Shown: in pieces, positions 7,088 to 14,725 of the stretch
How positions within the stretch are numbered: the stretch's first letter is position 1
How the letters are laid out: each line of letters opens with the position of its first letter
Assembly (NCBI GenBank): GCA_025454405.1
Contig: JALOON010000061.1
Span: 1-41,949 of the forward strand
Direction of reading: 5' to 3'
DNA: 41,949 nt
Origin: Oscillatoriaceae cyanobacterium Prado104
Lineage (GTDB): Bacteria; Cyanobacteriota; Cyanobacteriia; Cyanobacteriales; Microcoleaceae
Position numbers and translations under genes: made by a program
Notes under the pieces: model-generated
The model's input: only the letters and a program-made list of their open reading frames with translations
Databases searched by the model: none
Told to the model about the DNA's origin: nothing

Positions 7088-8449
7088 TCAAGATCCCTGT
7101 ACGAGGACTTTTTTCGATCCGCGCTGGCGGTAAATTTCATACAGAGCCATGCCAGTTGCTACCGAAACATTCAGACTGGGGGTATTGCCCCTTAATGGAA
7201 TTGAAACTAATGCGTCGCAAGCGCGCTGTATCAAAAGGCTCAAACCGTCAGATTCGCCACCTACAACCAAAACCGTAGGACCCGAAAACTTGACCGTATC
7301 TATCGATTGGCTGGCACCGGCAGCCGTGCCGTAAATCCAAAATCCAGCTTCTTTCAATTCTTCCAAGGCGCGGCTGAGATTGACTACCCTGGCCACCGGC
7401 AGATTTTCCAAGGCCCCCGCCGCTACTTTTCTCACTGCTGAGGTAACTCCGACGGCCCGCCGCTGCGGGATGGCAATACCCTGAGTTCCCAATGCTTCTG
7501 CGGTGCGAATTATCGCCCCTAAATTGTGCGGGTCGTTAATGCCTTCGGCCACTACGATTACGGGCTGTTCGTTAGCAGATTTGGCTTTCGCGATCAGTTC
7601 GCTCAAATCTAGATATTCGTAAGCGGATATTTGGGCTGCTACTCCTTGGTGGTTGGCTTTGCGCGTGATGTAGTCGAGTCGCAAATCGTCAACTTCGTCA
7701 ATAATGCTGCCGTTAGACTTGGCTTCATTTAGCAAACTGTGAAATCGGGGATCGTAGCGCAGGTGCGGGACAACCCAGATCCGGTTGAGCACTTGGTGTG
7801 TTTCTAAGGCTGCCTGGACTGCGTGGCGGCCGTAAATCATGTCTGTGTCTGCATCTGGCTGCACGACTACCGTCGCCCCATTCTCCGCAGGGCTGCTGTC
7901 TCTGTCTCTGTCTCGATCTCTGTCTCTGTAATAATTATTGTTTCCTGCCAATTGCGGGCTGCTGTTGCGATCTCTGTCCCTATCTCTGTAGTGACGATCG
8001 CCCCTGGCCGCTGGCGGGCTGCTGTCTCTGTCTCTATCTTTGTAATAACGATCGCCCCTTACCGCTGGCGGACTGCTGTCTCGATCTCTGTCTTTGTAAT
8101 AACGATCGCCCCTGGCCGCTGGCGGACTGCTGTCTCGATCTCTGTCTTTGTAATAACGATCGCCCCTTCCTGCTGGGGGGGTGCTGTCTCTGTCTTTGTA
8201 ATAACGATCGCCCCGATATTCCGATTGATTCTCGGTTTCATAACTGCGTTTAAAACCTCGATCGGGCATTTCTCGGGAGCGCGATTCAAAGGGCGATCGC
8301 TTTTGATACCCTGTTGTTGGTCTGGTGTCCGGTCCAGACTGCCGTTCCCCGCGCCCAAAGGGTTTTGAGTCCTGACGGCGGCCTTCGCTTTTGAAAGGCT
8401 TGCTATCAGAATGCTGGCGCTGGGGGTTTGGTTTCGGAAATTTTCTCAT
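7088..8449 (-). CDS. rlmB: SpoU-family RNA 2'-O-methyltransferase, RlmB-like, with RD-repeat tail
   Basis: 453 residues. The C-terminal ~250 form a complete TrmH/RlmB enzyme: substrate-binding domain from MIYGRHAVQAAL, then the SpoU knot motifs NDPHNLGAIIRTAEA, VVGGESDGL and IPLRGNTPSLNVSVATGMAL. Such enzymes methylate the 2'-OH of a guanosine in 23S rRNA. The N-terminal ~200 residues are low complexity: Lys/Arg/Ser-rich, then four to five units of about 18 residues of the type RGDRYYKDRDRDSSPPAA. A typical RlmB is about 250-300 residues, so the tail is an expansion, probably disordered and possibly RNA-binding. The symbol rests on the catalytic part; a related SpoU paralogue cannot be excluded. 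The mini-RNase III gene lies upstream on the same strand. Confidence 0.88.
   Translation of the reverse strand: MRKFPKPNPQRQHSDSKPFKSEGRRQDSKPFGRGERQSGPDTRPTTGYQKRSPFESRSREMPDRGFKRSYETENQSEYRGDRYYKDRDSTPPAGRGDRYYKDRDRDSSPPAARGDRYYKDRDRDSSPPAVRGDRYYKDRDRDSSPPAARGDRHYRDRDRDRNSSPQLAGNNNYYRDRDRDRDRDSSPAENGATVVVQPDADTDMIYGRHAVQAALETHQVLNRIWVVPHLRYDPRFHSLLNEAKSNGSIIDEVDDLRLDYITRKANHQGVAAQISAYEYLDLSELIAKAKSANEQPVIVVAEGINDPHNLGAIIRTAEALGTQGIAIPQRRAVGVTSAVRKVAAGALENLPVARVVNLSRALEELKEAGFWIYGTAAGASQSIDTVKFSGPTVLVVGGESDGLSLLIQRACDALVSIPLRGNTPSLNVSVATGMALYEIYRQRGSKKVLVQGS
7975..8215. repeat. 54-bp in-frame tandem repeat in the rlmB-like gene
   Basis: Near-identical 54-base units, each with CGATCGCCCC, encode the Arg/Asp-rich 18-residue repeats of the methyltransferase tail. 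One unit is shorter and the outer unit has extra RD steps, so copy number has changed by slippage or recombination. Confidence 0.9.
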
Positions 8450-8652
8450 TTGTTTGATTGTGGAAATAATTAGTTTTTAGTCGCACGCCCGATCGATTTT
8501 GGTTTGGGATTTTGGCTGTGAGATTTTCAGGCGATCGATTGGAGATTTGCCAAATAGTTTAGAGTCCAGATCCCCCGTTTGAGGAAAGCCCAAAGTTTTC
8601 ACGTTCCAGTGGAAATTCTGAGTTTTAAGTTTTGAGTTTTGAACTTCAGAAC

Positions 8653-8714
8653 TGTCTTTAACTCGCAACTCAAAATTCAAAACTCAAAACTCCTTACCAA
8701 CTGTCAACTCTCTC
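8653..8714. repeat. AACTCAAAACTC-type spacer repeat, copy 1
   Basis: A stretch of about 60 bases with the words TGTCTTTAACTC, AACTCAAAACTCCTTACC and AACTGTCAACTCT. A nearly identical copy lies at 11361-11418. The stretch before it (8600-8650) holds the complement-like words GAGTTTTAAGTTTTGAGTTT. The 287-base spacer between the mini-RNase III and RlmB-like genes holds little else. Confidence 0.85.
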
Positions 8715-8736
8715 AGTATTTGCTAGCAATTAATAG

Positions 8737-9216
8737 TTAAGTCCCTTGTGGATCGAGTTCTAAAAGAGCCATAAGCTGGGCCAATCGTTCGGGATCGGTG
8801 AGGTACAAATATCCCACCAAAGTTTCTAAGCTGCTGGCTTGTTGGTAAGTGTCTGCATCTGCCCGCTTGGAACGGCCTGTGGCGGCATTGCGGCCGCGCC
8901 TCACAATTGCTAATTCTGTGCTGTTCAAGTAAGGAGAGAGCGATCGCAAGTGGCGCGCTTGAGTTTCGGCCCGTACTTGACCCACCACCAGTTCGTGATA
9001 TGCGTTCAGTCTTTTCGGGGGTACTAAGTACAAAGTCCGAACGTAGAGTTCGTACACCGCATCTCCCAAATATGCCCAGGCTGCGGGCGAAAGCCTTTCT
9101 ATTTCTGCTGGTGTCGCCATCCCAGGAAGCAGTCGCTGCAAACCGATCTCTTTTTGAGACTTAGCGTGAGACTCAGCGAGACTCAGCTTTAGGTGGTCAT
9201 CGGCGATCGGCGACAT
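8737..9216 (-). CDS. mrnC: Mini-ribonuclease III
   Basis: 159 residues, an RNase III catalytic domain with no double-stranded-RNA-binding domain, which defines Mini-III. Seen: AAWAYLGDAVYELYVR (Asp of the signature), the central RAETQARHL, and the second acidic helix ASSLETLVGYLYLTDPERL. Mini-III matures 23S rRNA ends in Bacillus and takes part in rRNA processing in cyanobacteria. Here it precedes an rRNA methyltransferase on the same strand, a sensible rRNA-maturation pairing. Start ATG 9216; the first ~35 residues are variable, so MATPAEIERL could also be the start. Confidence 0.9.
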   Translation of the reverse strand: MSPIADDHLKLSLAESHAKSQKEIGLQRLLPGMATPAEIERLSPAAWAYLGDAVYELYVRTLYLVPPKRLNAYHELVVGQVRAETQARHLRSLSPYLNSTELAIVRRGRNAATGRSKRADADTYQQASSLETLVGYLYLTDPERLAQLMALLELDPQGT

Positions 9217-9493
9217 AATTTTTTAATAAAACTTCCGCACGGCTTGATTTTTACACTCACTTAGTTGTTCTGCATACGTTCGCATTGGCTAATAATAGCA
9301 TCTTTTGCCTGTTCCGGTAACAACTGCAGCGATTTTTCAGCAAGCAAGGTACGCGAGCCCGTCAAGCAAGTTTCGATCGCTTGCTCCTGGAGGCATCAAT
9401 ACCAAAGAAACCGAATTTTTTACCGAATTTGCTGGGCGCAGAGCAGGTTTTCTTAAAACAACTCGGTTTCTCAACTGTCGCGTTTAGATTTTA

Positions 9494-10282
9494 TTAATTT
9501 TTCGCACTCAAATCTGCGCGTTTTTTCTTGTGTTTTAACCCAACAATTCCTGCTAAGGCTAAAGCTGTTCCTGCGACTGTCATCGGTTCGGGAACTGGTT
9601 GTGCAAAGTCTTCCTCTGAGACTAACTCGTAACTAATAGAATCTGCTTGCGGTGGCTGATATCTGGTCAAAAGATAATCTCGCACACCGTTGCGTTCGCG
9701 AGATGGGTACAAATTACTGAGTACAGTGCTGCCAAATACACTACTGTTCAACCTCCAATCTAAACCGAATGCAATCTTGTCAATATGTCCTGCGTAATTG
9801 TCGCTTGGCAGAACCCTATTCACCCATGACTGGCTAGTAAATCCGCTACTTACTAATCCATCAAAATGCAGTTGATTTTGACTGAAACGACCGTAATAAT
9901 AGGAAACGTAGTCTCCTGTTCTCCAAGATGATGGCTCCCCTGTTAAGTTCTTAAATGTGGGATTTATGGTAGGGTCGCCTTCAATTGTTGTCGTCGTGTC
10001 ATTATTGTATGTAGTTTGTTTGTAAAACAACTTTCCTTCAATTACAGGTTGCAATATCACGTCATAAAAAAAAGGATCTGCTGCTACACTTGCTGCCAGT
10101 TCATCTAATTTTGACTGCGATATTTTATTGACTTTGAAATAGCCGTGAAACAGCTTTGTATCAAAGTTGTAGGTGAGTACTGCTGCTTGAACTTTTGGGA
10201 CGATCGCTGTTAATGTTGCGGTGGATGCAAGCGCGATCGCTGCTAAATACTTGAAAACTTTTTGCCCTGACTTTCGGTTCAT
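9494..10282 (-). CDS. PEP-CTERM sorted secreted protein 1
   Basis: 262 residues. The N-terminal signal peptide is about 34 residues long (KYLAAIALASTATLTAIVPK, then VQAA). The C-terminus has the sorting signal: VPEP, a hydrophobic helix (AGTALALAGIVGL) and basic KHKKKR. In the PEP-CTERM/exosortase system the tail is recognised by a membrane exosortase and cut. The middle (residues 35-230) is of no family I know; SYYYGRFSQNQLHFDG and YELVSEED are shared with its neighbour. Start ATG 10282 has GAGG eight bases upstream; a longer frame to 10378 lacks a signal peptide at its start. It lies 71 bases downstream of the paralogous gene and is probably cotranscribed. Confidence 0.85.
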   Translation of the reverse strand: MNRKSGQKVFKYLAAIALASTATLTAIVPKVQAAVLTYNFDTKLFHGYFKVNKISQSKLDELAASVAADPFFYDVILQPVIEGKLFYKQTTYNNDTTTTIEGDPTINPTFKNLTGEPSSWRTGDYVSYYYGRFSQNQLHFDGLVSSGFTSQSWVNRVLPSDNYAGHIDKIAFGLDWRLNSSVFGSTVLSNLYPSRERNGVRDYLLTRYQPPQADSISYELVSEEDFAQPVPEPMTVAGTALALAGIVGLKHKKKRADLSAKN

Positions 10283-10353
10283 AACTTTACCTCGCGAGTT
10301 TTTGTTAGTGTCATACCTGTGTGATTGGTGGATTAGGTGCGATCGGTAAATTA

Positions 10354-11133
10354 CTATTTCGCACTCAAATCTGTGCATTTTTTCTTATGTTTTAACCCCA
10401 CAATTCCTGCTAAAGCTAAGGCTGTACCTGCAACTGCGATCGGTTCGGGTACTGCTTGAGCGCCGTCAACATCCGTATCCGATACTAACTCGTAAGTAAC
10501 GGGATTGTATCTTACATAGTCTCTAGCTAAATTTATTGTGGCCCCACCTTCACGTTCCCTATATTGGTTAGCATAAACAACTACACTGCTACCAAACGCG
10601 CTCGATATCAAGTCCCAACTCCAACCCAGGGAAAGTCGTTCAATACCTCCCGGATCGCTGCCGACTGGAGGAACTCTATAAACAAATCTCTGATTGGTAC
10701 TTCCCATACCTGACAATCCATCAAAGTGCAGTTGATATTGACTGAAACGACCGTAATAATAGCTAACTTGATATCTGGGATTTGCTAAATTATGCGAGGT
10801 AGGAATAATTTCTGGATCTGCCTCTATTATCCAATTACTTGGTATGTAAGAGGGAGCGAAATCGGTTTTTTTGTAAAATAATTTTCCTTCAACAATCTGT
10901 CGCCAAATTACTATATCGAGTGAGGGATTGGCAGCCGATCTGGTCTCTATTTCGTCTATTTCTGATTGCGATAGTTTATTAAATTTAAAATAGCCGTTAA
11001 ACAGCTCTGTATCAAAATTGTAAGTGAGAACTGCTGCTTGAACTTTTGGGACGATCGCTGTTAATGTTGCGGTGGATGCAAGCGCGATCGCTGCTAGATA
11101 CCTGAAAATTTGTTGCCCTGACTTTCCCAGCAT
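10354..11133 (-). CDS. PEP-CTERM sorted secreted protein 2 (paralogue)
   Basis: 259 residues with the same plan as the protein at 9494-10282: an almost identical signal peptide, a middle that aligns throughout (VEGKLFYKKTD, VSYYYGRFSQYQLHFDGLSG, YELVSDTD), and the tail VPEPIAVAGTALALAGIVGL plus KHKKKC. Signal and tail are much more alike than the middle, so the two genes are a tandem duplication whose exported part has diverged. No exosortase gene is in the window. The 300-base upstream spacer is AT-rich (11240-11300, TTTTAATAACTA direct repeats) and probably holds the promoter. No good Shine-Dalgarno precedes the ATG. Confidence 0.85.
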   Translation of the reverse strand: MLGKSGQQIFRYLAAIALASTATLTAIVPKVQAAVLTYNFDTELFNGYFKFNKLSQSEIDEIETRSAANPSLDIVIWRQIVEGKLFYKKTDFAPSYIPSNWIIEADPEIIPTSHNLANPRYQVSYYYGRFSQYQLHFDGLSGMGSTNQRFVYRVPPVGSDPGGIERLSLGWSWDLISSAFGSSVVVYANQYREREGGATINLARDYVRYNPVTYELVSDTDVDGAQAVPEPIAVAGTALALAGIVGLKHKKKCTDLSAK

Positions 11134-11360
11134 AATTTTTAACTTGTAATTTGGTTGCGGGACTTAATATTTTTAACTTACTCTAGCTTGTCGTTCGATT
11201 TTCGATCGATCCATTAACGATTATTTAATGCTTTTTGCGATCGAGAACTATATATTTTAATAACTATTTTAATAACTATAATTATCTTAATACTTGTCGA
11301 GTATTATCCGGTTTTTAGCGAGCTTTCGTAACTTTTTTTGTAGGTGTGTTAAGATTTTAT

Positions 11361-11418
11361 TGTCTTTAACTCAAAACTCAAAATTCACAACTCAAAACTC
11401 CTTACCAACTGTCAACTC
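11361..11418. repeat. AACTCAAAACTC-type spacer repeat, copy 2
   Basis: Near-identical to 8653-8714, again ending CTTACCAACTGTCAACTCT. The two copies bracket the mini-RNase III and PEP-CTERM genes, so recombination between them would remove that block. Confidence 0.85.
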
Positions 11419-11435
11419 TTCCCGCTTAAATATAA

Positions 11436-11474
11436 AAATTCGCTATCCAGTATTGACAACCGAATAGCGAATTT
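11436..11474 (-). terminator. Probable intrinsic terminator after the STAS gene
   Basis: Perfect 11-base stem: AAATTCGCTAT (11436-11446) pairs with ATAGCGAATTT (11464-11474). On the minus strand the stem is followed by TTATATTT, giving a U-rich run. It lies 15 bases beyond the old stop of the STAS gene (11489), the right place to end the carA-side transcript. Confidence 0.75.
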
Positions 11475-11488
11475 AATGCACCTTTGGA

Positions 11489-11843
11489 TCAAGCATCCTT
11501 GACGTTTTTTACGGCTTCGTCAACCGAAGGCTGCAAAGACAAAAATTTCTCTAAGCGAACCAGTTTAACAGTTTGAGTTACCAATTTGCAAAGTCCCCTC
11601 CAGAGTTTGGGCTTTCTTGACAAGTTGCACAAGTGCGCCAAGGCCCGAACTGTCCACAAAGTCTATTTGAGACAAGTCCAAAATTACGTGTTTTGGACCT
11701 TCGTCGATACATTTGCTCAGTACCTTCCGAAAAGTTGCCTCTGAAAAAGCGTCCAGCAGACCAGTCAGGCGAAACAACTGACAGTTATTCCTGACTTCGC
11801 GAGTGCCTCTGAGGCTAACGGTCAGGGTCAATGATTCAGGAAT
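11489..11843 (-). pseudogene. STAS-domain anti-sigma-factor antagonist, frameshifted
   Basis: The open frame (TTG at 11831 to stop at 11565) reads TVSLRGTREVRNNCQLFRLT and VILDLSQIDFVDSSGLGALV, a clear STAS domain with its phosphorylatable serine region (DSSG). After LQIGN it hits a stop, but the overlapping frame continues with VTQTVKLVRLEKFLSLQPSV and DEAVKNVKDA to a stop at 11489, which is the expected last strand and helix. A short deletion near 11575 therefore broke the frame. At the 5' end AGGAGG (11849-11854) stands 5 bases before ATT (11843-11841), in frame and where ATG would be expected; the TTG lies 17 bases away. Both faults suggest a decayed gene, although an ATT start or a sequencing error is possible. 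carA lies upstream. Confidence 0.8.
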
Positions 11844-12112
11844 GACACCCTCCTAGCTACATATTGCTTAAAAAGTTGAGGATACATTATACTTCCTTTT
11901 TGGATCGAACGATCGCAGATTTAGCGATCGCCCATTTATTAAAGTTTTGAGCAACCACAGTACAGCAGCCCAGTGCAGATCCCCATCAATTGAATTGGGA
12001 TTGCTCGATCGAGATGATTTCCCGATCGGCTTTTGAGGTTGCCTCGTTGGCTCTGGGCTAGGATTGTACCACACAAGAAAATAATTTCGCTGTTTTTATT
12101 CAATAAGCCAGC

Positions 12113-12157
12113 GGCAGCCGTCCGCGCCAACCGCCTCTGGTGACTGATGGCTGCCGG
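12113..12157. terminator. Hairpin just after carA
   Basis: CGGCAGCC (12113-12120) pairs perfectly with GGCTGCCG (12150-12157). It begins 15 bases after the carA stop on the minus strand. There is no U-run directly behind the stem, so it may be a processing or stability hairpin instead of a terminator. I see nothing else definite in 11855-12171. Confidence 0.45.
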
Positions 12158-12171
12158 TAGCTTACTCGTGT

Positions 12172-13323
12172 TTAAGCTGCTGTTTTCCGATTTTCTCGCA
12201 TCGCCTGGACGAAGCGATCGAACAAATAGTCAGCATCGTGCGGGCCGGGGCTGGCTTCGGGGTGGTACTGAACCGAGAACAGCGGCAAGGATTTGTGCTT
12301 CAATCCGGCTACAGTGCGATCGTTTAAATTGAGGTGAGTAATTTCTACTTCAGGAGTTAGCGAATCCGGGTCGATCGCAAAACCGTGATTTTGGCTGGTA
12401 ATTTCCACTCGCTGCGTTAAACCCGCCGGCTGGTTCAATCCCCGATGCCCGAACTTGAGTTTAAAAGTATCCGCACCCAAGGAACGCCCCAAAATTTGGT
12501 GTCCCATGCAAATGCCAAATATCGGTTTCTGGGCCTCCAACAGCGCTTTAGTCGTAGCGATCCCTTCTGTAACCGCCGACGGATCTCCGGGCCCGTTGGA
12601 CAGAAAAATGCCGTCGGGATTGTGTTTGAGAATTTCCTCTGCTGGGGTGTCGGCGGGGACGACAATTACCCGACAGCCGTAACTGGCCAAACGTCGCAAG
12701 ATGTTGCGCTTGACTCCAAAGTCGATCGCCACCACAGTCCACTGTTCGCCGCTTTCCGGTTTTACTGTCGGGCTGAACTCCCAAATTGACTCAGTAGCCT
12801 CATTCCACTCGTAAACTTCGCGGGTGGTGACTTCTCGCACCAGATTCAGCCCGGCCATGCTGGGGGCTTGTTGTACTTGTTCCAACAGTTCCGCCGGATC
12901 GAGAATTGATGTGGAAATGCCGCCGTTAATCGCGCCCACAGTGCGGATTTTGCGGGTGAGGGCGCGGGTGTCGATGCCGTAAATGCCGGGGATGTTGTGC
13001 TGTTTGAGGTAGTCTTGCAGGGATTGCGAACAGCGCCAGTTGCTGGGACGGCTGCAGACATTGCGGGCGATCGCGCCTCGAATCTGCGGGCCTGCTGACT
13101 CTTCATCTTCGAGATTGACGCCCGTATTGCCCAATTCCGGGTAAGTAAATGTGACAATTTGGCCGCAATAACTGGGATCGGTCAATACTTCCTGGTAACC
13201 CGTCATCCCGGTATTAAATACTACTTCGCCCACGACTGTACCGCGAGCGCCAAAAGACCAGCCCCGGTAAGCTGTACCGTCGGCCAGGACTAGAAGAGCG
13301 GGTTGTGCTGTAGAAATTGACAT
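12172..13323 (-). CDS. carA: Carbamoyl-phosphate synthase small (glutaminase) subunit
   Basis: 383 residues, the usual length. It hydrolyses glutamine and passes ammonia to CarB to make carbamoyl phosphate for arginine and pyrimidine synthesis. The N-terminal CPSase small-chain domain (LADGTAYRGWSFGARGTVVG, GMTGYQEVLTDPSY) is followed by a class I glutamine amidotransferase domain with triad Cys272 (GICMGHQ), His354 and Glu356 (QYHPEASPGP). carB is not in the window. Start ATG 13323; family members begin close to this point. The broken STAS gene follows downstream on the same strand. Confidence 0.97.
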   Translation of the reverse strand: MSISTAQPALLVLADGTAYRGWSFGARGTVVGEVVFNTGMTGYQEVLTDPSYCGQIVTFTYPELGNTGVNLEDEESAGPQIRGAIARNVCSRPSNWRCSQSLQDYLKQHNIPGIYGIDTRALTRKIRTVGAINGGISTSILDPAELLEQVQQAPSMAGLNLVREVTTREVYEWNEATESIWEFSPTVKPESGEQWTVVAIDFGVKRNILRRLASYGCRVIVVPADTPAEEILKHNPDGIFLSNGPGDPSAVTEGIATTKALLEAQKPIFGICMGHQILGRSLGADTFKLKFGHRGLNQPAGLTQRVEITSQNHGFAIDPDSLTPEVEITHLNLNDRTVAGLKHKSLPLFSVQYHPEASPGPHDADYLFDRFVQAMRENRKTAA

Positions 13324-13457
13324 GGCATCCTTAAATAACTGTTGTTTGGCTTAATTTTTATCGCTGCCTGGGATTTGATGCTAGAGCTGCATCGATGGCG
13401 ATCGAGATAAACATTCAAATTGTATAGTGCGGTCCAATTCGAGCGACCTACAAAAAA

Positions 13458-13590
13458 TTCAGGTTTTCTTTGCTCCAGGGGACGCACGGGGTGAGATCGA
13501 GCTCGATCGTGATTTATTGTAGGGTGCTTCCCCACTCGATCGGGAAAAATTCGGGTTTTCTCTGGGGGACGCACCGGGCACGATCGAGAC
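13458..13590. repeat. Imperfect direct repeat upstream of carA
   Basis: Two related stretches: AATTCAGGTTTTCTTTGCTC then GGGGACGCACGGGG (13458-13498) and AATTCGGGTTTTCTCTGGGG then GACGCACCGGGCACG (13546-13583). They fill part of the 400-base divergent spacer between carA and the protease gene. No promoter elements stood out. Confidence 0.6.
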
Positions 13591-13722
13591 TTGCGCCAGA
13601 ATTTTGGGGATTGCGAATCTTTCCCACGACCAACCCAATTAAAAAATAAATCTCTACCAAGAGGCTGTTGTCGCTGTTACGATCGAAAGCATAGCGTTTC
13701 ACCTCAGCGTTTCATCTAAATT

Positions 13723-14367
13723 ATGGCGAGCAAATCCTCTCTGAATTTACTCTCTAACTTAAAAAAAACCCTACTCAAGTCTCAAAATCAACGCAAACCT
13801 TTACTCGTTTTAACAACACTTCTGGCTCTTACCAGTTCTATTTTAGTTGGGAATGCTGCTAACTCCTCGCGAGTTGAGGCTCAAGAGAGCGAGGGGTGTT
13901 TCATGCGCACCTCATCGGGTCAAACTTTCAACTTGAGTCAATCGGTCTGCGGCTTTGTTCCCCAAGAATTGACTCCCGTTACTTCGCCTGCTGCTAAGTC
14001 GGGAGTTTTTCAAGCAAAAATTAAACGCAGAGAGGCGAATATCCCGGTAATAGAAGTTACTTTTAACGGCAAACAAAAGTTTGAGATGATGGTAGATTCT
14101 GGAGCTAGCGGTACAGTAATTACACCTGCAATGGCTCAAGCTTTGGGAATTGTTCCTCATGGAACTATCCAAGCAAAAACTCCCAACGGAGAAGCTACTT
14201 TTCCTCTCGGCCGGCTGACTTCGATGGAAGCAGGAGGTCTGGCGGTGAGAAATGTAGTTGTAGCCATCTCGCCTTCTCTGGATATCGGACTTTTGGGTCA
14301 CGATTTTTTTGGCAATAAAGATGTGACTATCAAGCAAGATACGATCGAATTTCGATCGCGCTCTTAG
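13723..14367 (+). CDS. Membrane-anchored retropepsin-like aspartic protease
   Basis: 214 residues. A basic start and a hydrophobic segment (27-43, LLVLTTLLALTSSILVG) indicate a signal anchor or peptide. A small domain with two cysteines (59, 76) follows. Residues ~96-212 form a single-lobe clan AA aspartic protease: active site VDSGASGTVI (Asp125), flap region with TPNGEATFPLG, and the hydrophobic-hydrophobic-Gly motif IGLLGHDFF. Single-lobe proteases of this type act as dimers. The target is unknown. Start ATG 13723 follows CAGCGTTTCATCTAAATT without a clear ribosome site. A second aspartyl-protease fragment lies at 17370. Confidence 0.85.
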   Translation: MASKSSLNLLSNLKKTLLKSQNQRKPLLVLTTLLALTSSILVGNAANSSRVEAQESEGCFMRTSSGQTFNLSQSVCGFVPQELTPVTSPAAKSGVFQAKIKRREANIPVIEVTFNGKQKFEMMVDSGASGTVITPAMAQALGIVPHGTIQAKTPNGEATFPLGRLTSMEAGGLAVRNVVVAISPSLDIGLLGHDFFGNKDVTIKQDTIEFRSRS

Positions 14368-14565
14368 AGGCAAAAAAGAACGAAGAGTTGATAGTCGATC
14401 GTTGGCAGAAAACTGTTAACCCCACATTCCGCAGGTGCGATCGCTTCGTCCAGGATTTTTCTTTCAATGGGAATTGAGAAAAAAGGAAATGAGTGAAGCG
14501 ATGCACTAGCGTTACATTAAAAAATCGAGCGTAAATAATTAGGGTGATTGAGGACTTTCGCCCGA

Positions 14566-14589
14566 CGCCAGGGTTTTAAACCCCTGGCG
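14566..14589. repeat. CGCCAGGG hairpin in the galT upstream spacer
   Basis: CGCCAGGG and CCCCTGGCG form an inverted repeat around TTTTAAA. Hairpins of this wording recur in cyanobacterial spacers. The 358-base spacer 14368-14725 otherwise shows only a CTTAAGTTG direct repeat (14600-14622) and no clear promoter or ribosome site for galT. Confidence 0.6.
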
Positions 14590-14725
14590 GACAGGACGCT
14601 TAAGTTGCCACTCTTAAGTTGACTTATCAATATAATTTGCGACTTTAGATAGGGGCGAATTCTCCCAGCACAAAGTTATACTACTAACTTCTCTTCAAAA
14701 CGCTCGATCGCCCGCCCCGAAAAAA

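Noticed and set aside
6864..7091. 75-residue ORF overlapping the end of the RlmB-like gene
   Set aside because: TTG start, no recognisable motif, and it runs through an inverted repeat; weak evidence, left out of the gene list.
7798..8368. Cys-rich repeat proteins on the plus strand
   Set aside because: Antisense shadows of the Arg/Asp repeats of the RlmB-like gene.
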